NCBI GenBank assembly: GCA_021790695.1
Contig: JAJYGJ010000092.1
Location: 1 to 12,286 of the forward strand
Origin: Nitrospirota bacterium
GTDB lineage: Bacteria; Nitrospirota; Thermodesulfovibrionia; Thermodesulfovibrionales; JdFR-88
Length of the DNA stretch: 12,286 nucleotides
Direction: 5' to 3'
Of the stretch, positions 5,635-12,286 are shown in pieces (the first letter of the stretch is position 1; every line of letters begins with the position of its first letter). The notes beneath the pieces are model-generated. The model worked only from the letters and a program-made list of their open reading frames with translations, had not been told where the DNA came from and did not search any database. The translations under genes were made by a program, and so were the position numbers.

Positions 5635-7084
5635 CGACCCGGTCGTGCGGGAGGTCCTGGAGCAGATCATAGCGGGCGCGGGGCACAGTCCGGACGTGGC
5701 AAAGGACGGCGCGGAGGGGCTCCGGAAGGCGACCGAAAACGAATACGAGATAATCTTCACCGACTTGAAGATGCCCCGCATGGGCGGCATGGACTTCCTG
5801 AGGGAGATAAAAAAGGCGAGTCCGGGGGTTTCGGTGGTGATGATCACGGGTTTTCCCACGGTGGAAACCGCCGTCGCAGCCATGAAAGAGGGCGCTGACG
5901 ATTTCATAACAAAGCCCTTCAACATAGATTCCGTTCTCTCCATAATAAACAGGCTTATCGGGGCCAGGGGGCTTCTCCGGCAGGCAAAGGGCGGCCTCAC
6001 CCCGGAATCGGTCAAGCGGCTCAATTCCGAGCTTTTTTCCAAGGTTCAGAAGATAAACCTCTTAAGGACGATCAGCACCGAAGTGGACGACCTCTCCCAT
6101 AACTCCGAGCTTTATGAAAAGATCGTCGGGATGGCCTCCCGGCTCCTCTTCGCCCGCGAGGTCAGCTTCGGCATCGTCGAGAGCGACCGCCTGAAGATAA
6201 AAAAGGCCGTTGGCGCCAGGAAGGATGAGATTCCCGTCGCGGGCAGCATCCTGGAGAAGGTCGTCAAAAGCGGCAGATACTATCTGGCCGCGCCCGGAGA
6301 GGTAAACCCCCATGACGGCAATCTCCTGCGGTCGCAGATGCTTTCATTGCCGTTTGCCATAAACGGGGAGGTCTTCGCCCTGCTCAATGTCGGGGACAAG
6401 GCCGACGGCACATCCTTCAGCGACGACGAGATAGGGCTCGGACTTACCTTCGTCAGGAAGCTGGCTCTGAGGATAGAAAACAACGCCCTCTACGACGTCT
6501 TTTACAGTTCCATGGTGAGCGCCCTGAAGTCGCTCGTAAACAGCATAGAGGCCAGGGACTCCTACACGAAGCAGCACTCCGAGAGGGTGACGGAGTATGC
6601 CCTGCAGATCGCCCGGGCGATGGACCTGCCGGAGGACGAAAAAAACGCGATCGGTTTCGGCGGCTACCTGCACGACATAGGCAAGATCGGCGTCAGGGAC
6701 ACGGTCCTCCTTAAAGAGGGTGTGCTCACGAGCGAGGAAGTGGAGGAGATAAAGCTGCACCCCGTTATCGGGGACAACATCATATCGCCGCTGAAATTCT
6801 TCCCCAGGGAAAAAGACCTGATCCGGCACCATCACGAAAGGTTCGACGGGGGCGGCTACCCGGACGGCATAGCGGGCGAGCAGATACCTGTCATAGTGAG
6901 GATACTGTCGGTCGCGGACACCTACGACGCCATGACGAGTGTCAGGCCCTACAGGTCGGCAAAATCCCATCAGGCCGCGGTAAAGGAACTGGTCAGGTGC
7001 TCCAACAAGCAGTTTGACGGACAGGTCGTATCCGCCTTCATGCAGACCCCGGCCGGCAAGGGAATACGGCCGGAAAGGCCGTGA
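5606..7084 (+). CDS. REC-GAF-HD-GYP response regulator, probable c-di-GMP phosphodiesterase
   Basis: This 492-residue protein has three parts. Residues 3-120 are an intact receiver (D9/D10/D11 cluster, phosphorylation site D53 in FTDLKMP, T81, K103). About 140-300 looks like a GAF sensor (REVSFGIVESDRL, LLRSQMLSLPFAINGEVFALLNVG). About 310-480 is an HD-GYP domain: H324 (HSERV), H356-D357 in HDIGK, H385 in HPVIG, H408-H409 in HHHERFDGGGYP, and D-T-Y-D-A-M-T downstream. All metal and active-site motifs of active HD-GYP enzymes appear present. The family hydrolyses c-di-GMP, and phosphorylation of the receiver probably controls this. The ATG lies inside the end of the preceding receiver gene. 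A 104-base gap then separates it from the kinase gene. Lowering c-di-GMP next to stator and PilZ genes would favour motility (inference). Confidence 0.93.
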   Translation: MACRILIVDDDPVVREVLEQIIAGAGHSPDVAKDGAEGLRKATENEYEIIFTDLKMPRMGGMDFLREIKKASPGVSVVMITGFPTVETAVAAMKEGADDFITKPFNIDSVLSIINRLIGARGLLRQAKGGLTPESVKRLNSELFSKVQKINLLRTISTEVDDLSHNSELYEKIVGMASRLLFAREVSFGIVESDRLKIKKAVGARKDEIPVAGSILEKVVKSGRYYLAAPGEVNPHDGNLLRSQMLSLPFAINGEVFALLNVGDKADGTSFSDDEIGLGLTFVRKLALRIENNALYDVFYSSMVSALKSLVNSIEARDSYTKQHSERVTEYALQIARAMDLPEDEKNAIGFGGYLHDIGKIGVRDTVLLKEGVLTSEEVEEIKLHPVIGDNIISPLKFFPREKDLIRHHHERFDGGGYPDGIAGEQIPVIVRILSVADTYDAMTSVRPYRSAKSHQAAVKELVRCSNKQFDGQVVSAFMQTPAGKGIRPERP

Positions 7085-7188
7085 TGGCTGTTTGGCCGCG
7101 AGGCGGGCCATGTAAACCGTACTGGATATATACACCGTAAACATTCATAATAATTGGGCGGCAAGCGGGAGGAAACGGCTTAAGGCGC
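7085..7188 (+). promoter_or_regulatory. Gap before the kinase gene with a weak sigma-28-like site and GTAAAC repeats
   Basis: TAAACCGT at 7113-7120 and ACCGTAAA at 7134-7141 resemble the two sigma-28 boxes, but the spacing is 13 bases and matches are partial. The word GTAAAC occurs at 7112-7117 and 7137-7142, 25 bases apart. A GGCC-containing inverted repeat lies just before it, at about 7094-7110. A separate promoter for the kinase and motor genes is plausible here but not well supported. The GGGAGG at 7167-7172 is 16 bases from the kinase ATG, which is further than ideal. Confidence 0.25.
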
Positions 7189-8685
7189 ATGAGTGAAAGA
7201 AAAGAGAAGAAAAAAAGGCTGGTTTTTCTGGGCGGCCCGTTGCCCGTGGAAGAGATCAAAAAGGCGTTCGCGGCTCGCGGCAACAGCCGTTACCGGCTGA
7301 AATTCATCCCCCGGTCCGAGGGCTTTTCGCCCCGGGAGGCCGAGGGTCTCGGGGGCCTCGTCGTGACCGATCCGCTTCCGGGCGCGGACTGCCGCGAATT
7401 CATCAAAAAATTCAAGTTCATGAACAACACGGTGCCGGTGATCATGCTCGGGGTGTGCGAGGATGAGACGTCCTGCCTCGAGGCCCTGCGCGCGGGTGCT
7501 GATGACAGCCTCGCCATGGACAAGCCGGATTTTGCGGCCGGGATCGCGCCCGCGCTCGATAAGGCGGCCGCGCGCCAGGTCTATGACGACAAAAGAAACT
7601 GGCTCGAAGGCATATTCTTCGAAAACCATACAAGGTGGCTGGCCTTCCTTGACGCCATAACCGATTTCATATTCATATTGGATGAGCAGCAGAGGTTCAT
7701 AAAGGCGAATTCCGCCCTTGCCGGCGCGTACGGGAGGCACCCCAAGGACGTCACCGGGATGAAAAGCGCCGAACTGCTGGGAGCGGAGCTTGCCGCGGAG
7801 CTTGAGGAGATGAGGAGGCACAGGCCCGAGCAGCCCGTCGAGAAGAAGATAAACGACGATTATTACCTGGTGAGCGTCTTTCCGCTCAGATACGAAAACC
7901 AGGACCTGACCATCTACTTCCTCAAGAAAATAACCGATATGAGGCGCTTGAAGGAGCACCTCTTCCATTCGGACAAGCTGGCGTCCATAGGGCTTCTCGT
8001 CTCGGGGGTCGCCCACGAGCTTAACAACCCGCTCACCGGGATAGTCGCCTACACGGAGCTTCTGAGGATGAAGGCGGGCGCGGAGGGGCCCGACGAGGTG
8101 ATCGGCAAGATAATGGTAAGCGCGGACAGGTGCAAGAAGATCGTGGAGAACCTGCTTACCTTCTCCAGGCAGCAGACGTTCGCCAGGAGCTTCGAGTCCA
8201 TAAACGACGTCATAGACCGCACCGTGGAGCTTAGAAGCTACTGGCTCCGGCAGAGCGGGATCGAGGTGGTGAGGGATTTTGGCGCCGTGCCCAGCCTTTT
8301 TGTCGACGCGCAGCAGATCCAGCAGGTCATTTTGAATGTCCTTATAAACGCGGAACAGGCCATAGCGGACGCGAAGCCGCCGGAGGGAAAGATAATCTTC
8401 CGGACCACGTTCGACGCTCAGGCAAGGAAGCTGTCAGTATCGATAACGGACAACGGCTCGGGCATCCCGGAGCGGATCGCGGACAAGATCTTCGACCCCT
8501 TCTTCACCACGAGGTCCGTGGGCGTGGGCACGGGACTGGGCCTGTCGATATCCCACGGCATCGTAACCGGCCACGGCGGCGAAATCCGGGTTGAAAGGGC
8601 GGAGGAGGGCGGCGCCCGTTTCGTCATCGAACTGCCCCAGAAGCAGGCCGTGGAGATACTCAGGGAGCATGCGGAGAAGATATGA
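7189..8685 (+). CDS. PAS-containing histidine kinase with degenerate N-terminal receiver
   Basis: This 498-residue soluble kinase has no membrane segments. Residues about 9-128 look like a receiver that has lost its acidic pair (FLGGPLPVEE in its place) and switch Thr/Ser (IMLG), while D61 in VVTDPLPG and a Lys in DKPD remain, so it is probably a pseudo-receiver. About 150-255 is a PAS domain (W150, then FIFILDEQQRFIKANSAL). About 262-330 is the phospho-acceptor domain with H276 in VAHELNNPLTGI. About 375-485 is the ATP-binding domain, with N387 in NVLINAEQAI, the G1 box DNGSG at 421-425, FFTT and the G2 box GTGLGLS at 447-453. The H-box is of the NtrB/ZraS type. Upstream response regulators are likely partners, though nothing in the sequence proves which. 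The start is set by the ATG at 7189, with a weakly placed ribosome site. It sits between regulator genes and motA, suggesting control of motility. Confidence 0.92.
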   Translation: MSERKEKKKRLVFLGGPLPVEEIKKAFAARGNSRYRLKFIPRSEGFSPREAEGLGGLVVTDPLPGADCREFIKKFKFMNNTVPVIMLGVCEDETSCLEALRAGADDSLAMDKPDFAAGIAPALDKAAARQVYDDKRNWLEGIFFENHTRWLAFLDAITDFIFILDEQQRFIKANSALAGAYGRHPKDVTGMKSAELLGAELAAELEEMRRHRPEQPVEKKINDDYYLVSVFPLRYENQDLTIYFLKKITDMRRLKEHLFHSDKLASIGLLVSGVAHELNNPLTGIVAYTELLRMKAGAEGPDEVIGKIMVSADRCKKIVENLLTFSRQQTFARSFESINDVIDRTVELRSYWLRQSGIEVVRDFGAVPSLFVDAQQIQQVILNVLINAEQAIADAKPPEGKIIFRTTFDAQARKLSVSITDNGSGIPERIADKIFDPFFTTRSVGVGTGLGLSISHGIVTGHGGEIRVERAEEGGARFVIELPQKQAVEILREHAEKI

Positions 8686-8739
8686 GAGACAGAAGACACG
8701 GCCGCCGGAGGGATCCGCCCGGTGGCGGAGGTCTCTCAT
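8682..8739 (+). repeat. Long intercistronic stem-loop spanning the kinase stop codon
   Basis: ATGAGAGAC at 8682-8690 pairs perfectly with GTCTCTCAT at 8731-8739. Inside it, GCCGCCGG at 8701-8708 pairs with CCGGTGGC at 8719-8726 (seven Watson-Crick pairs and one G-T). The kinase TGA (8683-8685) is in the outer stem. No T-run follows, so it is not a standard terminator. It may separate or stabilise parts of the kinase and mot messages (inference). Confidence 0.55.
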
Positions 8740-8773
8740 CACGGCGGGAAGGCAGGGAAGAAGAAAGACTTAG

Positions 8774-8787
8774 CCTCCCGGGAGGGG
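8774..8787 (+). promoter_or_regulatory. Palindrome containing the motA Shine-Dalgarno
   Basis: The 12-base palindrome CCTCCCGGGAGG at 8774-8785 overlaps the ribosome binding site GGGAGGGG (8780-8787) of motA, whose ATG is at 8795. CCTCC is an anti-Shine-Dalgarno sequence, so intramolecular or intermolecular pairing could mask the site. Short hairpins with no loop are strained, so its effect is uncertain. Confidence 0.4.
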
Positions 8788-8794
8788 CCTCAAT

Positions 8795-9646
8795 ATGCTT
8801 CTTCTGATCGGGGCGGTTGTCGTGCTCGTTTCTGTCCTTGGCGGCTTCATGATGGAAAAGGGCAACGTGAGCACGCTCATTCAGCCCGCCGAGATGATAA
8901 TAATCGCCGGGGCGGCCCTCGGCTCCCTCCTCATATCCTCTCCCCGGAGCCTGCTTGTCTACGTGGTCAAAAGCGTAAGCGGCTCCATAAAAGGCGGCAA
9001 AAACACGGGCAAGAAGGAGTACCTGGGCCTCCTCGTGCTCCTGTACAGGCTTTTTTCAAAGATCAGGAAAGATGGGCTTGTGGCGGTGGAATCGGACATA
9101 GAAAAACCGAAGGACAGCCCGATATTCCGCTCTCATGAGATAGCCGACGCCGGTGTGATCGATTTCATCTGCGACAACATGAAGGTGATAATAACGACCA
9201 ACGTGCCGTCTCACGAGCTTGAAAGCCTGATGGACCTGGAGATTGAGACAAGACAGCATGAGGCGATGGCCCCTTCGAAGAGCCTTGCCCGCGTGGCCGA
9301 CGCGCTTCCCGGCCTTGGCATCGTGGCCGCCGTGCTGGGCGTGGTGCTAACGATGGGCAAGATAGACCAGCCCCCGGCGGTGCTCGGCCGCTGCATAGGC
9401 GACGCGCTCACGGGGACTTTTTTCGGCATCCTGCTCTCCTACGGTTTTGTCAGCCCGCTGTCCACGAACCTCGAACACAAGGCCAAGAAGGACGAGGTGG
9501 AATTCCAGATAATAAAGGTGGCGATAGTGTCGTTCGTGGGCGGCGCGGCGCCGCAGATAGCGGTCGAATTCGGTCGCAGGGCGGTGCCCGGAGAGGACCG
9601 TCCCTCCTTCAACGAGCTTGAAAAGGAGGTCAGGGGGGCCAGGTGA
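8795..9646 (+). CDS. motA: Flagellar motor stator protein MotA
   Basis: MotA forms, with MotB, the inner-membrane proton channel that drives flagellar rotation. The 283-residue product resembles E. coli MotA in length and layout. Two membrane segments occur near the N-terminus (about 1-22 and 33-52, with QPAEMIIIAGAALGS). A large cytoplasmic loop includes LLYRLFSKIRKDG and VESDIEKP; R91 and E99 correspond by motif to the E. coli torque residues R90 and E98. Two more segments follow, at about 168-190 (DALPGLGIVAAVLGVV, with P172) and 200-222 (LLSYGFVSPL, with P221). The two prolines correspond to E. coli P173 and P222. The end carries IAVEFGRRAVP and RPSFNELE, also a MotA signature. The ATG follows a good GGGAGGGG. 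The stop overlaps the motB GTG, indicating coupled translation. Confidence 0.96.
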   Translation: MLLLIGAVVVLVSVLGGFMMEKGNVSTLIQPAEMIIIAGAALGSLLISSPRSLLVYVVKSVSGSIKGGKNTGKKEYLGLLVLLYRLFSKIRKDGLVAVESDIEKPKDSPIFRSHEIADAGVIDFICDNMKVIITTNVPSHELESLMDLEIETRQHEAMAPSKSLARVADALPGLGIVAAVLGVVLTMGKIDQPPAVLGRCIGDALTGTFFGILLSYGFVSPLSTNLEHKAKKDEVEFQIIKVAIVSFVGGAAPQIAVEFGRRAVPGEDRPSFNELEKEVRGAR

Positions 9647-10428
9647 ACGACAGGAAAGTCGTTATCAAAAAGAAGATAAAAAAGGTGGAGGAGGGGCACC
9701 ACGGCGGCGCGTGGAAGGTCGCTTACGCCGATTTCATGACGGCCATGATGGCCTTTTTCATGCTGCTGTGGCTGATCTCCATGATTGCGCCTGAAAAGAG
9801 GGCCAAGGTCGCCCAGTACTTCAGGGATTTCAGCATATTCCAGAAGACCGGCCAGTCCTTCATGACAAAATCCAGCAGCGTTTTCGACGAATCCGGCGCC
9901 AACGCCTCGAAGATAACCCTTCAGATGGAAAAGCGGTTCCAGGGCAGCGCCTCAAACAGCCCGGTGCAGATGCAGCAGATGTTGAAGCGTCTCATCCGGC
10001 AGAGGCTTGGCGACGTAAAGGACCAGATCAGGGTGGACATCATCCAGGGCGGCGTGCGCATCCAGATCATGGACAAAAAAGGCAGGCCGATGTTCGATTC
10101 GGGATCGGCCAACCCCACTCCTGCCGCGAAAAGGATATTGGGCGTTATCGGGGAATTCCTGGAGAACGCGCCCAACAAGATCGCGCTGGAGGGCCACACG
10201 GACGCGCTTCCCTATGTGAACGGCAGGTATACGAACTGGGACCTCTCGGTCGAGAGGGCGCTGGCGGCCAGAACTCTCCTCGTGGCGGACGGCCTTGAAT
10301 CATCGCGCCTGTCGAGGGTCACGGGATACGGCGACACAATCCCCTTTGTGAAGGACGACCCCCTCGACCCCAGAAACAGGAGGATATCAGTGATAGTGCT
10401 TTTCCAGCACTCAGGCTTTAAGTATTAG
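9643..10428 (+). CDS. motB: Flagellar motor stator protein MotB
   Basis: MotB anchors the stator to peptidoglycan and supplies the proton-carrying Asp. It starts at GTG 9643, overlapping the motA stop by four bases. Residues 1-24 are basic and cytoplasmic (KKKIKKVEEGHHGGAWKVAY), followed by one membrane segment at about 28-48 (YADFMTAMMAFFMLLWLISM) with the essential D30, equivalent to E. coli D32. A plug and linker region follows at about 50-130. The OmpA-like peptidoglycan-binding domain at about 145-258 has the characteristic EGHTDALPYVNGRYTNWDLS (G184, H185, T186, D187) and later LSRVTGYGDTIPFVKDD and RNRRISV. At 261 residues it is slightly short but of normal layout. AAGGAGG lies 13 bases before the start, and a closer GGGGGG tract lies four bases before it. 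Confidence 0.96.
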   Translation: MNDRKVVIKKKIKKVEEGHHGGAWKVAYADFMTAMMAFFMLLWLISMIAPEKRAKVAQYFRDFSIFQKTGQSFMTKSSSVFDESGANASKITLQMEKRFQGSASNSPVQMQQMLKRLIRQRLGDVKDQIRVDIIQGGVRIQIMDKKGRPMFDSGSANPTPAAKRILGVIGEFLENAPNKIALEGHTDALPYVNGRYTNWDLSVERALAARTLLVADGLESSRLSRVTGYGDTIPFVKDDPLDPRNRRISVIVLFQHSGFKY

Positions 10429-10595
10429 GGAAATGGGAAAAAGTTTGCCTGCCCGTCAAGGGCGGCATGTCGTGGCCAAACGGGGGCCGCGTCTGATATA
10501 GTAGACCGGGTGTTTTTTGGGCGGTATGTCGCGCCCGCGGGGCGGCATTGCCAATGCCGGCGGGCGGCGTGGAATTCGGGTTCCGGAGGGCAGGG
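10429..10595 (+). other. Intergenic stretch between motB and the PilZ gene with short repeats
   Basis: A 13-base word occurs twice with one mismatch, GGGCGGCATGTCG at 10460-10472 and GGGCGGTATGTCG at 10519-10531, and a third partial copy GGGCGGCATTG is at 10540-10550. A stem-loop CGGCATT/AATGCCG (10543-10549 with 10553-10559, loop GCC) overlaps the last. GTCT/AGAC (10491-10494 with 10503-10506) followed by six Ts at 10513-10518 could be a weak terminator for motAB. TATAGT at 10497-10502 is a possible -10, but its -35 is poor. Nothing coding is seen. Confidence 0.4.
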
Positions 10596-10970
10596 GTGGG
10601 AAAAAGGGATTTCCTCAGGGTGTCCCCTTCAATCGACGCTCCCGTAGGGATATCTTTCAGCCCGGAAGAGCTGAATGAGATGGTCTCTTTCGTCAAGGTC
10701 AGAAACATCAGCGCCGGGGGCGTAATGATACAGATCAGCGACGCGGCGCCCGGCCGGGACGGGCTTCTTCCAACAGGTTACATAATAAAACGGATTCAAC
10801 TGTCGCTTCCAGGACAGGACGCGTGCGTTCTGGCGGGCATAGTCCGGTTCACCTATGGGAGCCTGAGGGGAATAGAGTTTCTGCCAAACGAGCAGGAGCA
10901 GGGAAAACTAGCGCGGTACGTCTATCAGAGAGAGGTGGAGATGCTCGGCCATCCGAGACGGGACCGATGA
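10596..10970 (+). CDS. Small PilZ-domain protein, probable c-di-GMP receptor
   Basis: The preferred start is the GTG at 10596, with GGAGGG at 10585-10590 five bases upstream; earlier in-frame starts lie within an inverted repeat and have no ribosome site. The 124-residue product begins with KRDFLRVS, carrying the RxxxR c-di-GMP motif (RDFLR), and has NISAGGVMI, matching the second PilZ motif [D/N]xSxxG. The rest is beta-rich (GYIIKRIQLSLP, AGIVRFTYGSLRGIEF) with a C-terminal helix (LARYVYQREVEML). PilZ proteins bind c-di-GMP and can act as motor brakes or adaptors (YcgR group). This one lacks the extra N-terminal YcgR domain. Its placement after motB and near the HD-GYP gene suggests a role in motility (inference). 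Confidence 0.85.
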   Translation: MGKRDFLRVSPSIDAPVGISFSPEELNEMVSFVKVRNISAGGVMIQISDAAPGRDGLLPTGYIIKRIQLSLPGQDACVLAGIVRFTYGSLRGIEFLPNEQEQGKLARYVYQREVEMLGHPRRDR

Positions 10971-10992
10971 GCATATCCTTTATTCAAACCCC

Positions 10993-12286
10993 TTAGAATT
11001 CTTTTGCCGCCCTGGCCTCCTCCTTGTCCGGCTTCTCGTTTCTCATGCCCGAGAGGACCGCGGAGACAAGGTTTAACGCTATCAGCGTAATAAGCACGAC
11101 GACGAAGCCTTTCATGAAGGCGCCTGTCTTTACCTGGGCCGGCATCTGGCCGCGGAATATGTGCCGGGCGTTGGCGTACCCTTTTTCCGTCATGTATTTG
11201 TGTTCCAGGGAAACGAATATGAGGCCGGAGATGTCCACGCCGAGGATAAGCCCCAGGGAGCGCATCATGTTCAGGAGAGCACCGGCCACGCTTAACCTTT
11301 CCTTTGGGGCGGCGCCCATTATTGCGCTGTTGTTGGGCGGCGTAAAGAATCCCATTCCCACGCCGAGCATTATCAGGATACAGACCAACAAGACAATATG
11401 CGAGGAGCGCCCAAGGAGAATCAGCAGGAAACAGGCCAGCGCCGACAAAAGCATGCCGGTCGTGGTCATCAGCCTCGGGCCGCGCTTGTCCGAAACACTG
11501 CCTGCCATGGGGGCCACTAACGCCATGGCAAGCGGGATCGGCGTAAGAAGGGTGCCCGTGAGCGCGACACTGTAGCCTACCACCCTCTCCAGGTAGAAAG
11601 GCATCAGGAACATTATCGCGAAAAGCACGTAATAGGAGAGCATGCCGGTGAAATTGCCCGCGGAGAAGGTGAAGCTCCTGAACATGCTCAAATCGACAAG
11701 CGGGTATCTGACCTTAAGCTCGGTGATAATGAAGAGGGTGAGCAAAACGGCCGCCCCTGCGAAGTAGAGCATGATCGCGGGCGAATGCAGCCCTAGCTCG
11801 ACCATCCTGTTGAAGCCCAGCACTAGGAAGAGAAGCCCGGTGGAGAAAAAGGCCGTCCCGGCGTAATCCACCGACTCTTTTTGCTCTTTCTTTTTGTCTC
11901 CCGGCAGGATGAGCAGGGCCGCGCACATGCCCAGCAGGCCAATGGGCACGTTCAAATAAAATATGTAGCGCCAGCCTATGGCGGATATGATCATGCCGCC
12001 CACGAACGGCCCGACGGACATGGCGACGGCTTGTGTGGCTCCCTGGATGCCGATGGCCTTGCCCCTCTCGGTGGCGGGCATCGCCGCGGTTATTATTGCG
12101 ATGGCATTGGCCTGCAGGAGCCCGGCCCCCACCGCCTGAAGCACACGCGCGCCGATGAGAAACTGCATCGTGGGGGCCATTCCGCAAAGAGCGGAGCCGA
12201 TCGTGAAGACGACGAACCCCAGATTATAGAGCCTGGAACGCCCATACATGTCGGCCAGCCTTCCAAACAGAGGCAGGAATATAGTG
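10993..12286 (-). CDS. DHA2-type MFS multidrug transporter, 5' end cut by the window
   Basis: Reading on the - strand, the gene runs off the right edge and ends with TAA at 10993-10995. The 430 visible residues start within the first cytoplasmic loop, with LPLFGRLADMYGRSR (MFS motif A). GARVLQAVGAGLLQANAIA and VGPFVGGMIISAIGWR (motif C region, typical of DHA2/EmrB) follow, then NVPIGLLG. Later hydrophobic segments continue to a basic/acidic tail (EKPDKEEARAAKEF). About 12-13 membrane segments are visible, so the complete protein is of the 14-helix drug:H+ antiporter type, with perhaps 50-60 residues missing outside the window. The methionine at 12249 is internal (motif A lies across it) and should not be taken as the start. 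It converges on the PilZ gene with 22 bases between and is probably unrelated to motility. Confidence 0.92.
   Translation of the reverse strand, partial: TIFLPLFGRLADMYGRSRLYNLGFVVFTIGSALCGMAPTMQFLIGARVLQAVGAGLLQANAIAIITAAMPATERGKAIGIQGATQAVAMSVGPFVGGMIISAIGWRYIFYLNVPIGLLGMCAALLILPGDKKKEQKESVDYAGTAFFSTGLLFLVLGFNRMVELGLHSPAIMLYFAGAAVLLTLFIITELKVRYPLVDLSMFRSFTFSAGNFTGMLSYYVLFAIMFLMPFYLERVVGYSVALTGTLLTPIPLAMALVAPMAGSVSDKRGPRLMTTTGMLLSALACFLLILLGRSSHIVLLVCILIMLGVGMGFFTPPNNSAIMGAAPKERLSVAGALLNMMRSLGLILGVDISGLIFVSLEHKYMTEKGYANARHIFRGQMPAQVKTGAFMKGFVVVLITLIALNLVSAVLSGMRNEKPDKEEARAAKEF

Noticed and set aside
4861..6042. Open reading frame of 393 codons on the - strand
   Set aside because: It lies opposite the small fliS-operon gene, the receiver gene and the start of the HD-GYP gene, which have clear protein motifs. 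The antisense product has no recognisable domain and results from GC-rich codon use.
10548..10595. Upstream in-frame starts (TTG 10548, ATG 10554) for the PilZ gene
   Set aside because: They lie within an inverted repeat, have no Shine-Dalgarno, and would add residues unlike PilZ; the GTG at 10596 has GGAGGG at the right distance.
1..12286. CRISPR arrays, tRNA, rRNA, transposases or phage genes
   Set aside because: No regular spaced repeats, cloverleaf patterns or mobile-element protein motifs were seen.

Overview
The window is part of a bacterial flagellar and motility locus, almost all on the + strand. It looks like a Gram-negative bacterium with a fairly GC-rich genome. Its genes use ATA (Ile) and AGG (Arg) freely and several start with GTG. 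MotA resembles the E. coli proton-type protein, and the flagellar genes are interleaved with two-component and c-di-GMP signalling genes. That style fits Desulfobacterota or Nitrospirota-like lineages, but the lineage is a low-confidence guess.

Layout. Bases 1-504 hold the 3' end of an AT-richer methyltransferase-type gene with an apparent frameshift near 240-262, probably the tail of a surface or flagellin glycosylation cluster. Bases 505-882 are non-coding. They contain a hairpin-rich block that may be a structured-RNA remnant, a sigma-28-like promoter, and a long flagellin leader. The leader ends in a hairpin with a CsrA-consensus loop, followed by a GGA-containing Shine-Dalgarno. From 883 comes a tight late-flagellar series: flagellin (with a tandem beta-type repeat domain), flaG, fliD, fliS and a 67-residue unrecognised protein. 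Next are a receiver-only response regulator with a SHOCT-like tail and an overlapping REC-GAF-HD-GYP protein. A short gap follows, then a histidine kinase with a degenerate N-terminal receiver, motA and motB (overlapping), a repeat-bearing intergenic stretch, and a small PilZ protein. A convergent, 5'-truncated DHA2-type MFS exporter gene fills the right end on the - strand.

How the genes fit together. FliC is the filament, FliD the cap, FliS the flagellin chaperone, FlaG a filament-associated factor, and MotAB the stator. The HD-GYP protein should degrade c-di-GMP and the PilZ protein should bind it, so a c-di-GMP input to the motor seems to be encoded beside the motor genes. The histidine kinase probably feeds one or both of the upstream response regulators. 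Flagellin output appears to be controlled by sigma-28 and by CsrA (with FliW expected elsewhere). The most notable points are the two-site CsrA-type leader, the repeat architecture of the flagellin, the unknown small gene after fliS, the signalling cassette inside the flagellar cluster, and the stem-loop plus palindromic Shine-Dalgarno before motA.
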